From Planctomycetota bacterium (GTDB taxonomy: Bacteria; Planctomycetota; UBA1135; UBA2386): a stretch of DNA of 64,000 nt. A model generated the notes under the pieces. The model did no database searches. It was not told the DNA's origin and saw only the letters and a program-made list of their open reading frames with translations. The DNA lies in assembly GCA_016794425.1 (NCBI GenBank), contig JAEUHR010000058.1, positions 181,627-245,626 of the forward strand. The letters are read 5' to 3'. Both the position numbers and the translations under genes were made by a program. Positions 56,796-64,000 of this stretch are shown here, in pieces; the stretch's first letter is position 1, and every line of letters starts with the position of its first letter.

Positions 56796-57749
56796 ATGAC
56801 CGACGAACTGATGGGCGTGATCCTCGCGGCCGGCAAGGGCACGCGCATGCGGCCCTTCTCCGAGCACTGGCCGAAGCCGATCCTGCCGGTGTTCGGCAAG
56901 CCGCTGATGGCCTACCAGCTCGAGATGATGGCCGGGCTCGGCATCCGGCGCGTCGTCGTCGTGATCGGCCACCTCGGCCACGAGGTCGTGCGCGCGCTCG
57001 GCGACGGCAGCCGCTTCGGTGTGCGGATCGACTACGTCGAACAGGAGGAGATGCTCGGCATCGCGCACGCGGTGTCGCGGCTCGAGGCGCACGTCGACCG
57101 GCCGTTCTTCCTGTTCCTCGGCGACATCTTCTTCGTCACCGAGGACCTCAGCGCGATGGTCGACCGCTTCCGCGGCGACCGCGGCACGGCCGGCGTGCTG
57201 GCCTGCAAGCGCGAGCCGAACCTCGAGGCGATCAAACGCAACTTCGTCGTGCTGACCGATGCCAAGGGCGTCGTGCAGCGCGTGATCGAGAAGCCGCGCC
57301 ACCCGCGCACGGACCTGAAGGGCTGCGGCATCTACCTGTTGGACCTGTCGTTCTTCGACGCCGTGCGCCGCACGCCGCGCACCGCGATGCGCAACGAGTA
57401 CGAGATCACGGACTCGATCCAGATCTTCCTCGACGACGGCTACCGCGTCGAAGCGGCCGAGGTCGTCAAGGCCGACATGAACGTCAGCTACCCGGCCGAC
57501 CTGCTGGAACTGAACCTGCGGCTGCTGCAGCAGAGCGGCCAGCGCGAACTGCGCGGCGCCGACGTACGGCTCGGCCGCGGCGCCGAACTGGTGCGCTGCG
57601 TCGCGATGGACGGCGCCGAGATCGGCGACGGCAGCCGGCTCTCGGACTGCCTGTTGTTTCCCGGCGCGCGCGTGCCGGCCGGCCGCGTGCGCTCGCGGTC
57701 GATCTTCACGGCCGACGCGGAGATCCGCTGCGGCGGCGAAGAAGCCTGA
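56796..57749 (+). CDS. Sugar-1-phosphate nucleotidyltransferase with short left-handed-helix tail
   Basis: A 317-residue nucleotidyltransferase of the RmlA/GlmU/GalU superfamily that activates a sugar-1-phosphate with an NTP. It has the NTP-binding loop ILAAGKGTRMRPF (10-22), KPILPVFGKP, LGDIFF and NEYEITDSIQIFLDDG. The last 70 residues form a partial hexapeptide-repeat helix (RLGRGAELVRCVAMDGAEIGD). The product is probably an activated hexose for surface polysaccharide, along with the RmlD-like reductase, but the NTP and sugar cannot be told. It lies 34 bases after the FG-GAP gene and 17 before the amidohydrolase. Confidence 0.88.
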   Translation: MTDELMGVILAAGKGTRMRPFSEHWPKPILPVFGKPLMAYQLEMMAGLGIRRVVVVIGHLGHEVVRALGDGSRFGVRIDYVEQEEMLGIAHAVSRLEAHVDRPFFLFLGDIFFVTEDLSAMVDRFRGDRGTAGVLACKREPNLEAIKRNFVVLTDAKGVVQRVIEKPRHPRTDLKGCGIYLLDLSFFDAVRRTPRTAMRNEYEITDSIQIFLDDGYRVEAAEVVKADMNVSYPADLLELNLRLLQQSGQRELRGADVRLGRGAELVRCVAMDGAEIGDGSRLSDCLLFPGARVPAGRVRSRSIFTADAEIRCGGEEA

Positions 57750-57751
57750 CG

Positions 57752-57757
57752 TAGCAT
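57752..57757 (+). promoter_or_regulatory. Candidate -10 element for the amidohydrolase
   Basis: TAGCAT nine bases before the ATG, almost overlapping the upstream gene's stop. Confidence 0.4.
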
Positions 57758-57766
57758 GCGCGGCGC

Positions 57767-59395
57767 ATGTTCGCCGCGATCGCCATCGTCCTCGCCACCG
57801 TGGTGCCGCAGGCGCCGCCGCCCGCCGCGTCGGGCAACCTGCTGCTGGTCGGCGCGCGCATCCACACCGGCACGAACGTCGACTGGCCCGGCGCGCTGGC
57901 CGTGCAGTACGGCCGTGTCGTCGCCGGCGAGCAGCTCGATCCGGCGGTCGATGCGCAGCGCATCGAGCTGCCCGACTCGGCGTTCGTGCTGCCGGGCCTG
58001 CAGGACGCGCACGGCCACCTGCTGGGCCTCGGTGCCGCGCTGGCCGAGGTCGATCTGGTCGGCACGGCGTCGTTCGCCGAGGTGGTCGCGCGCGCGGCCG
58101 CGAAGGCCGCGACGCTGCCGAAGGGGCAGTGGGTGCTCGGCCGCGGCTGGGACCAGAACGACTGGCCCGACACCGCGATGCCGACGCACGCGGCGTTGTC
58201 GGCGGCCGTGCCGGACCATCCGGTCTGGCTCGTGCGCATCGACGGCCACGCCGGCCTCGTCAACCGGCGCGCACTCGACGACGCCGGCATCACGCGCGAC
58301 AGCGCGGCGCCGACCGGCGGCGAGATCTTGCGCTCTGCGGCCGGCGAGCCGACCGGCGTGCTCGTCGACGCGGCGATGGCGCTGGTCGCGCCGCCGCCGC
58401 CGACCGATGCGCAAGTCCGCGAACGGCTGCTGGCGGCCCACGACGCGTGCCTCGCGCACGGTCTGACCTGCGTGCACGACGCCGGCGTGTCGGCCGCCGT
58501 GCTGGAGCAGATGGTCGCGCTGCACCGGCAGGGGCGCTGGCAGCTGCGCACCTACGTGATGCTCGATCCGGACGAACGCGCGCTGATCCAACGTGGTCCG
58601 TGGCAGACGCCGGACGGCCGCATCGTCGTGCGCGCGGTGAAGGCCTACGCCGACGGCGCGCTCGGTTCGCGCGGCGCCGTGCTGCTCGAGCCGTACAGCG
58701 ACCGGCCCGGCTGGAAGGGGCTGCTGCTGCGCACGACCGCCGGCGTGCGCGAGCTGGGCCAGCTCTGCGCCGAGCACGGCATGCAGCTGTGTGTGCACGC
58801 GATCGGCGACGGCGCCAACCGTGCCGTGCTCGACGGCTACTCGACGATCGCGGTCGACGGCGGGCTGGCCGAGCGGCGCTTCCGCATCGAGCACGCGCAG
58901 ATCGTGGCCGCGGACGACTTCGCGCGCTTCCGCGAGCTGGGCGTGCTGCCGTCGATGCAGCCGGTGCACCTGACCTCGGACATGCCGTGGGCACCGCAGC
59001 GGCTCGGCCCGGACCGCGTGCTGCGCGCCTACGCGTGGACGCGCTTCCACGCGCTCGGCGTCGTGGTGCCGTTCGGCAGCGACTTCCCGGTCGAGTCGGT
59101 CGACCCGCGGCGCGGCCTCTACGCCGCGGTGACGACGCGGGCACCGGCCGGCGGGCCGCCGCTGCGCCCGGACCAGCGGCTGTCGCGCGAGCAGGCGCTG
59201 CGCGGCTTCACGCTGCACGCGGCGCACGCGATGTTCGCCGAACGGCAGCTCGGCACGATCGAGCTCGGCAAGATCGCCGACCTGACCGTGTTCGACCGCG
59301 ACCTGCGGACCTGCAGCGACGACGAGCTGCTGCAGGCCCGGGTGCTGCTGACCGTGGTGGCCGGCCAGGTGGTCTACGACGGCCGCGGCCGGTAG
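57767..59395 (+). CDS. Secreted YtcJ-like metal-dependent amidohydrolase
   Basis: A 542-residue amidohydrolase of the amidohydrolase-3 group, with a weak signal peptide (AAIAIVLATVVPQ). The metal ligands are in LPGLQDAHGHLLGL (HxH), KAYADGALGSRG (the carboxylated-Lys position), HAIGDGANR, RIEHAQIV, and GSDFPVES (Asp). Length is normal. The substrate, an amide or a cyclic compound, cannot be predicted. Its end is 12 bases before larE, so it may be cotranscribed with larE and the M28 peptidase. Confidence 0.88.
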   Translation: MFAAIAIVLATVVPQAPPPAASGNLLLVGARIHTGTNVDWPGALAVQYGRVVAGEQLDPAVDAQRIELPDSAFVLPGLQDAHGHLLGLGAALAEVDLVGTASFAEVVARAAAKAATLPKGQWVLGRGWDQNDWPDTAMPTHAALSAAVPDHPVWLVRIDGHAGLVNRRALDDAGITRDSAAPTGGEILRSAAGEPTGVLVDAAMALVAPPPPTDAQVRERLLAAHDACLAHGLTCVHDAGVSAAVLEQMVALHRQGRWQLRTYVMLDPDERALIQRGPWQTPDGRIVVRAVKAYADGALGSRGAVLLEPYSDRPGWKGLLLRTTAGVRELGQLCAEHGMQLCVHAIGDGANRAVLDGYSTIAVDGGLAERRFRIEHAQIVAADDFARFRELGVLPSMQPVHLTSDMPWAPQRLGPDRVLRAYAWTRFHALGVVVPFGSDFPVESVDPRRGLYAAVTTRAPAGGPPLRPDQRLSREQALRGFTLHAAHAMFAERQLGTIELGKIADLTVFDRDLRTCSDDELLQARVLLTVVAGQVVYDGRGR

Positions 59396-59407
59396 AACGG
59401 TCCGGCG

Positions 59408-60244
59408 ATGCTGCCTCCGACCGCGTCCCTGCCGTTCGCCGACAAGGTCGCGCGCCTGCGCGCCGACCTCGCGGCGCTGCCCGGCGCCGTGGTCGCGTTC
59501 TCGGGCGGCGTCGACTCGACCGCGCTGCTGCACGCGTGTGCGGCCGCGCTGGGCGACCGCACCGTCGCCGTGACCGCCGACTCGCCGTCGCTGCCGCGCG
59601 CCGAACTCGCCGAGGCCCAGGCGCTGGCGCGCGAACTCGGCGTGCGCCACGTCGTCGTGCCGACGCACGAGCTCGAACGGCCCGGCTACCGCGCCAATGC
59701 GGGTGACCGCTGCTTCCACTGCAAGCACGAGCTGTTCGTCACGGTGGCGCAGCGGCGCGGTGAGATCGCGCCGGCAGACTGGATCGTGGTCTACGGCGCG
59801 ATCACCGACGACCTCGGCGACCACCGGCCCGGCCAGCGCGCCGCGGCCGAGCACGGCGTGTTGGCACCGCTGGTGGCGGCCGGCATGGGCAAGGACGACG
59901 TGCGCCGCTACAGCCGCGAGCACGGCCTGCGCACCGCCGACAAACCGAGCTTCGCCTGCCTGTCGTCGCGGGTGCCGTACGGCACGCCGATCGACGCCGC
60001 CGTGCTGCGCCGCATCGAGGCCGCCGAGCAGGTGCTGCGCGAGGCCGGCTTCCGGCAGTTCCGCGTGCGGCACCACGACACGCTGGCGCGCATCGAAGTC
60101 GCACCGGACGAACTCGAGCGCGCGTTCGCGCAGCGCACGGCGCTCGGCGAACGCATCCGCCGTGCCGGCTACCTCTACGTGGCACTCGACGTGTTCGGCT
60201 ATCGCTCCGGCTCGCTCAACGAACTGCTGACCAGGAATCCCTGA
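59408..60244 (+). CDS. larE: LarE sacrificial sulfur transferase (nickel-pincer cofactor)
   Basis: A 278-residue PP-loop ATPase that donates sulfur during synthesis of the nickel-pincer nucleotide cofactor of lactate racemase-like enzymes. It has SGGVDSTALL (PP-loop), DRCFHCK, and KPSFACLSSRV, in which the Cys corresponds to the sacrificial Cys of the family. Length matches LarE. LarB, LarC and a LarA-type racemase are not seen nearby. The TGA stop shares a base with the ATG of the M28 peptidase (TGATG). Confidence 0.92.
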   Translation: MLPPTASLPFADKVARLRADLAALPGAVVAFSGGVDSTALLHACAAALGDRTVAVTADSPSLPRAELAEAQALARELGVRHVVVPTHELERPGYRANAGDRCFHCKHELFVTVAQRRGEIAPADWIVVYGAITDDLGDHRPGQRAAAEHGVLAPLVAAGMGKDDVRRYSREHGLRTADKPSFACLSSRVPYGTPIDAAVLRRIEAAEQVLREAGFRQFRVRHHDTLARIEVAPDELERAFAQRTALGERIRRAGYLYVALDVFGYRSGSLNELLTRNP

Positions 60245-61599
60245 TGCCCCGTCGCCTCCGGTCCACCGCCGTCGCGCTGCTGCTCGCGCCGGTGCTGTTT
60301 GCGCAGCAGAGTCCGATCGAGGAGCCACGCGTGCGCGAGGTCGTGTCGTGGCTGGCGGCCGACGAACGGCGCGGCCGCGACACCGGCAGCGTCGAACTCG
60401 AGCAGTGCGCCGACTGGCTGGCGCAGCAGTTCGAGGCCGCGGGCCTGCAGCCGGGCAGCCGCGGCACGTTCTTCCACGAATGGACGCTGCCGGGTCTGCG
60501 CCTCGATTCGTCCGCGGTCACGGTGACGCTGACGCGGCGGTTCGCCGACCAGGAGACCGTGATCGTGGCCGAGCCCGGTCGCGACGTGCGCTGGCTGCGG
60601 CCCGGCGACGGCGACCGCGGCGAGGCCGAAGCGTGCACGGTCGTGCATGCCGACGATCCGGCGCTGCCGCGCGTGTTGCTGCAGCGGTCGGCGCGGCGGC
60701 CGTTCGTGCTCGAGGTCGACGAACAGGACCCCGACTGGCTGCGCACGGCGACCGCCCACACGCAGCTCGGCGGCGTGCGCGGCGCGTCGCGGCCCGTGTT
60801 CCTCGTGCGCAAGGGGTTGCTGCCGGCGGCACCGACCGACGGCCGCGAGGCGACCTGGACGCTGACCTGGTCGACGCCGGCGGTCGAGAAGATCGAGGTG
60901 CCGCTGCGCAACGTCGTCGCGCTGCTGCCCGGCACGACGAAGAAGGACCAGTACGTCGTGATGAGCGCCCACTACGACCACATCGGCATCGGCCGTGCGG
61001 TCGCCGGCGACGCGATCTACAACGGCGCCGACGACAACGCGACCGGCACGACCGCGGTGCTGCTCGCGGCCGCCGCGATGGCGAAGGCCGAGCCGCCGGC
61101 GCGCAGCGTGTTGTTCGTGTGCTTCGCCGGCGAGGAGCGGGGCCTGCTCGGGTCGGCGGCGTTCTGCGACCGGCCGCCGGTGCCGCGCGAGCAGATCGTC
61201 GCCAACCTGAACCTCGAGATGGTGGGGCGGCCCGAGCCCGGTAACGAAGGCAAGGCCTGGCTGACCGGCCCCGGCTACAGCGATTTCGCCGACATCGTGC
61301 GCGCGCCGATGCAGCAGGCCGGCGTCGAACTGATCGGCTTCGAGCACGCCGACATGCTGTTCGCGCAGAGCGACAACTGGTCGTTCGCGCAGAAGGGCAT
61401 CGTCGCCCACTCGCTGAGCGCCGGTTCGCTGCACCGCGACTACCATCAGCCGGGCGACGAGGTCGGCAAGCTCGACCTCGCCCACATGACGCGGATCCTG
61501 CGGGCGCTGGTGCCGGCCGTGCGCGCGCTGGCCGACCGCGACACCGCGCCGGCCTGGACCGACGCCGGGCGCGCGGTGGTCGAACGCGGTCGGCGCTGA
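60244..61599 (+). CDS. Secreted M28 family metallopeptidase
   Basis: A 451-residue exported zinc peptidase of the M28 aminopeptidase family. A signal peptide ends at VLFAQ. Metal and catalytic residues are in SAHYDHIG, YNGADDNATGT, FAGEERGLLGS (catalytic Glu and metal Glu), NLEMVGR and HRDYHQPGDE. A region of about 200 residues before the metal site is inserted, perhaps a PA-like domain. It is translationally linked to larE by one base. Probably scavenges peptides outside the cytoplasm. Confidence 0.9.
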   Translation: MPRRLRSTAVALLLAPVLFAQQSPIEEPRVREVVSWLAADERRGRDTGSVELEQCADWLAQQFEAAGLQPGSRGTFFHEWTLPGLRLDSSAVTVTLTRRFADQETVIVAEPGRDVRWLRPGDGDRGEAEACTVVHADDPALPRVLLQRSARRPFVLEVDEQDPDWLRTATAHTQLGGVRGASRPVFLVRKGLLPAAPTDGREATWTLTWSTPAVEKIEVPLRNVVALLPGTTKKDQYVVMSAHYDHIGIGRAVAGDAIYNGADDNATGTTAVLLAAAAMAKAEPPARSVLFVCFAGEERGLLGSAAFCDRPPVPREQIVANLNLEMVGRPEPGNEGKAWLTGPGYSDFADIVRAPMQQAGVELIGFEHADMLFAQSDNWSFAQKGIVAHSLSAGSLHRDYHQPGDEVGKLDLAHMTRILRALVPAVRALADRDTAPAWTDAGRAVVERGRR

Positions 61600-61686
61600 C
61601 CGGGGGTTCGCCGGAATGCGCCGATTCCGTACCGGGATCGGCGCGGGGGTTCCGCTGCAGGGGGCACCAGAACCCCGGAACCCGTC

Positions 61687-63681
61687 ATGCACGCATTCAC
61701 CGCCTCCCCGTCCCGTTCCCTGGCCCTTGCCGCCGCGTTCGCCGCGGCGCTGGCCGCTGCCCCCCGCGCCCAGGTCACCGATCCGGCGGTCGCGACGCCG
61801 TACGGGCCGAGCTGCGGCATCGGCCTCAGCGCCGTCGACACGATCCTCGGCGACGGCAGCCACGCGGTCGGCCTGACCGTCAGCACGCTGCCGAACGCGC
61901 CGGCGCTGCTGGCGCTGGGCCTGCAGCCGGTCGACGTCGCGCTGCCGCCGACCCTGTGCCACGTGCTCGCGGACCCGCTGCTGCTGTGGTTCGCGCCGAC
62001 CGACGGCACCGGCTCGGCGTCGTTCACGTTGCCGATGGCGGCGACGTTCCAGGGCTCGGTGTTCGCGCAGGGCGCGACGCTCGACGCGAGCCTCGCGATC
62101 ACGACCAGCCACGGGCTCGAACTCGAGTTCCCGGGCCAGTCGCCGACGCACGACCCTGCCGCGCACGTCGACTACCCGTGCTGGTTCTACCAGTACTGGA
62201 ACTGGAACTACGGCGGCGACGGCGTGCCGCTGGTGCAGGGCAAGGTCTACTGGCCGTCGGCCACGTGCCAGAGCGCCGACGGGCCGCCGGATGGCCTGCC
62301 GCTGGTCGTGTTCCTGCACGGCAACGGCATGGCCTACGACGACCACGACGAGATCCTCTCGCACCTGGCGCGCAACGGCTACGTGGTCTGCAGCATCGCC
62401 AACGGCGCCCACCTCGGCGGCAGCAACGAGGGCCGCGCGCGTGAGGCGATCAGCTACCTGAACGGCATGCACGCGTTCTGGGGCTACGCGGATCGGCTGA
62501 CCAGCGACGTGGTGTTCGTCGGCCACAGCCGCGGCGGCGAGGCGGCGGTGACGGCGGCGCGGCTGCTGGCCGAGCAGCCGGCGCTCGCGCACCTGCCGTA
62601 CGACGTCGAAGCCGTGGTGTCGATCGCGCCGACCGACGGCGGCGGCGACGGCAGCGACCCGAAGGAGAACCTCGACGGCACGATGGCGCGCGGGTTCCTG
62701 GGCCTCTACGGCTCGCGTGATCCGGACGTGCGCGGCACGCCGGTCGGCGCCGTGATGGCGGCGGCGGAGAACACGGTGTTCGCGATCTACGACCGCGCCG
62801 GCACCGAGGGCTCGGTCGAAGGCCTGCTGTCGCCGGCCGCGAACCTGAAGAAGGCGATGGTGTTCGTGCACGGCGCCACGCACCGCGGCTTCCTCGACGG
62901 CTGCAACGTGCTGGACGGCGGCACGATCGGCTGCACCGCGCACGGCGACGTCGCGCGCGGCTACCTGACCGCGTTCCTGCGCTGGCAGGTGGCCGGCGAG
63001 GACGCCTACCGCAGCTACTTCGACGGCACCGCGGTGCCGACCCGCGTGCGGCTGGCGGACGTCGAGTTGTTCCGGCAGTTCAGCGACCACCCGCGCCGCG
63101 TGCTCGACAACTTCGAGCAGAACGGCTGGAACGTGAACACGCGCGGCGGCGCCGTCGTCGCCACGGCCGGCATCAGTTCGATCGACGAGGACGACCTGTG
63201 GCAGCTCGACCCGAACACGCCGCACGACACGCGCGGCCTGCGGGTCCGGTGGAGCGGCGGGCTGCCGAAGTACGTCGGCTGGAATCTGCCCGCCGCGAAC
63301 GTGTTCGGCGTCGGGCCGGCGCGCGACGTGTCGAGTTACGACGTGCTGAGCTTCCGCATCGGCCAGGACTACCTCGACGCGCTGAACACACCGGGGCAGG
63401 ACCAGGATCTGCGCGTGCGGCTGTTCACCGGCAGCGGCTGGTCGAGCTACGTGACGGTCGGCGACCACGGCCGCGTGCCCTACCCGCCGACGTTCCTGCA
63501 CTTCGTGCAACCGTTCGGCGTGCAGGACTTCGGCAAGAGCGCGATGACCACGATCCGGCTGCCGCTGGACGCGTTCGCCGGCGCCGACCTGACCGACGTG
63601 CAGTGGGTCTACTTCTACTTCGACGTGCCCGGCCACACGCAGGGCTCGGTGCTGCTCGACAGCCTCGAGTTCAGCCGCTGA
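61687..63681 (+). CDS. Secreted alpha/beta-hydrolase with extra N- and C-terminal domains
   Basis: A 664-residue exported protein. After the signal peptide (ALAAAFAAALAAAPRAQ), residues 35-130 form a beta module (GPSCGIG, LCHVLADPLLLWFAPTDGTG). Residues 160-450 are an alpha/beta-hydrolase: VVFLHGNGMAYDDH (oxyanion), VFVGHSRGGEAAV with nucleophile Ser, APTDGGGDG, and THRGFLDG with a candidate catalytic His. The final 170 residues are a beta-sandwich (carbohydrate-binding-like) ending in VLLDSLEFSR. The substrate may be an ester of a polysaccharide or a plastic-like polyester, which cannot be decided. It has a promoter-like gap of 87 bases and no SD. Confidence 0.85.
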   Translation: MHAFTASPSRSLALAAAFAAALAAAPRAQVTDPAVATPYGPSCGIGLSAVDTILGDGSHAVGLTVSTLPNAPALLALGLQPVDVALPPTLCHVLADPLLLWFAPTDGTGSASFTLPMAATFQGSVFAQGATLDASLAITTSHGLELEFPGQSPTHDPAAHVDYPCWFYQYWNWNYGGDGVPLVQGKVYWPSATCQSADGPPDGLPLVVFLHGNGMAYDDHDEILSHLARNGYVVCSIANGAHLGGSNEGRAREAISYLNGMHAFWGYADRLTSDVVFVGHSRGGEAAVTAARLLAEQPALAHLPYDVEAVVSIAPTDGGGDGSDPKENLDGTMARGFLGLYGSRDPDVRGTPVGAVMAAAENTVFAIYDRAGTEGSVEGLLSPAANLKKAMVFVHGATHRGFLDGCNVLDGGTIGCTAHGDVARGYLTAFLRWQVAGEDAYRSYFDGTAVPTRVRLADVELFRQFSDHPRRVLDNFEQNGWNVNTRGGAVVATAGISSIDEDDLWQLDPNTPHDTRGLRVRWSGGLPKYVGWNLPAANVFGVGPARDVSSYDVLSFRIGQDYLDALNTPGQDQDLRVRLFTGSGWSSYVTVGDHGRVPYPPTFLHFVQPFGVQDFGKSAMTTIRLPLDAFAGADLTDVQWVYFYFDVPGHTQGSVLLDSLEFSR

Positions 63682-63686
63682 GCCGG

Positions 63687-63702
63687 CCGGCGCACGCGCC
63701 GG
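63687..63702. terminator. Short hairpin after the secreted hydrolase
   Basis: Six-base GC arms with a 4-base loop, six bases after the stop codon; no T-run. Confidence 0.4.
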
Positions 63703-63781
63703 AAACTGGTGCTTTCCGTGGAACGGGTGTAACCGCTGGGCGGCTGGGGCCACCAAGCACTCCACTGGCGCGTGGTGCGCC

Positions 63782-63789
63782 GGGAGGAG
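63782..63789 (+). promoter_or_regulatory. Strong Shine-Dalgarno sequence
   Basis: GGAGGAGG about seven bases before the GTG at 63797. It is the best ribosome-binding site in the window, where most genes have none, and sets that GTG as the start. Confidence 0.7.
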
Positions 63790-63796
63790 GAGCAGA

Positions 63797-64000
63797 GTGT
63801 CGAAGTTCGAGCCCCCGCGTTGTCCCAACCAGCGGTGCCCCATGCACGCGGCGCCGCGCCCCGGTTTCTGGAAGTCGCGTGGCAGCTACTCGGTGAAGTG
63901 TCGGCGGGATCCGATCCCGCGCTTCTGCTGCCGCATCTGCAAGCGTGGCTTCTCGTTCCAGACGTTCCGTGTCGACTACCGCGACCACCGTCCGCACGAC
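63797..64000 (+). CDS. Zinc-ribbon protein, transposase-like (cut by window edge)
   Basis: The first 68 residues of a protein. The Cys-rich layout CPNQRC...H and CCRICKRGFSFQTFR is a zinc ribbon of the kind found at the N-terminus of IS1/IS1595-type transposases and related integration proteins. The GTG start lies just after a strong Shine-Dalgarno sequence, unlike its neighbours, which suggests different origin. The catalytic DDE part would lie past the window edge, so transposase activity is not shown. No terminal inverted repeat was found at its left. Confidence 0.6.
   Translation, partial: MSKFEPPRCPNQRCPMHAAPRPGFWKSRGSYSVKCRRDPIPRFCCRICKRGFSFQTFRVDYRDHRPHD

Overview
The window is very GC-rich, gene-dense chromosomal DNA with many GTG starts and many genes overlapping by a few bases. 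Its gene content points to a planctomycete. The signs are an adjacent DUF1800/DUF1501 pair, a Hanks-type kinase, a pseudokinase fused to a metacaspase, an ECF sigma factor fused to a membrane-anchored surface domain, leucine-rich and FG-GAP proteins, and many secreted proteins of no known function. The large family of beta-rich secreted proteins resembles those of marine and sediment planctomycetes outside the classical orders. That placement is inferred from gene content; there is no rRNA or other marker gene to fix it. kdsA indicates a Kdo-containing outer membrane. No tRNA, rRNA, CRISPR array or complete insertion sequence was found, and no gene-free stretch exceeds 300 bases.

Layout. Positions 1-4067 (minus) hold two membrane glycosyltransferase-like proteins, a FabA/FabZ-fold dehydratase and an anchored surface protein. 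Positions 4212-8292 (plus) hold a secreted protein, DUF1800 and DUF1501. A strong hairpin then separates a convergent kinase-kdsA pair. Positions 11239-21830 are an array of five modular secreted paralogues with two nidogen-like halves (one copy is half-length), interrupted by a diacylglycerol-kinase-fold gene. Positions 21971-28140 hold an RmlD-like reductase, a thioredoxin-like secreted protein, a PLP decarboxylase, cytidine deaminase and a methyltransferase.

Positions 28250-40162 form a nucleoside/deoxyribose catabolism locus (deoC, aldehyde dehydrogenase, dehydrogenase-like subunit, deoA; cdd lies just upstream). It is split by an island of regulators: an ECF sigma factor with a leucine-rich membrane protein, the membrane-anchored sigma fusion, and a sigma-54 activator. 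The full-length and truncated dehydrogenases look like the two halves of an ALDH16 enzyme encoded as separate genes.

Positions 40249-47682 hold secreted proteins, a class A serine hydrolase, and an aconitase with a histone-like Lys/Ala/Pro tail. Positions 47743-54373 hold the pseudokinase-metacaspase, an RlmI-like methyltransferase, thiS and thiG separated by a membrane protein, a CPBP protease and a gamma-carbonic-anhydrase-like protein. Positions 54497-63681 hold a double FG-GAP propeller lipoprotein, a sugar nucleotidyltransferase, an amidohydrolase, larE, an M28 peptidase and a secreted hydrolase. The right edge cuts a zinc-ribbon, transposase-like gene.

A recurrent signal is a TAnnnT hexamer 6-13 bases before the start codon of many first genes, usually without a Shine-Dalgarno sequence. 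This suggests leaderless or nearly leaderless transcripts.
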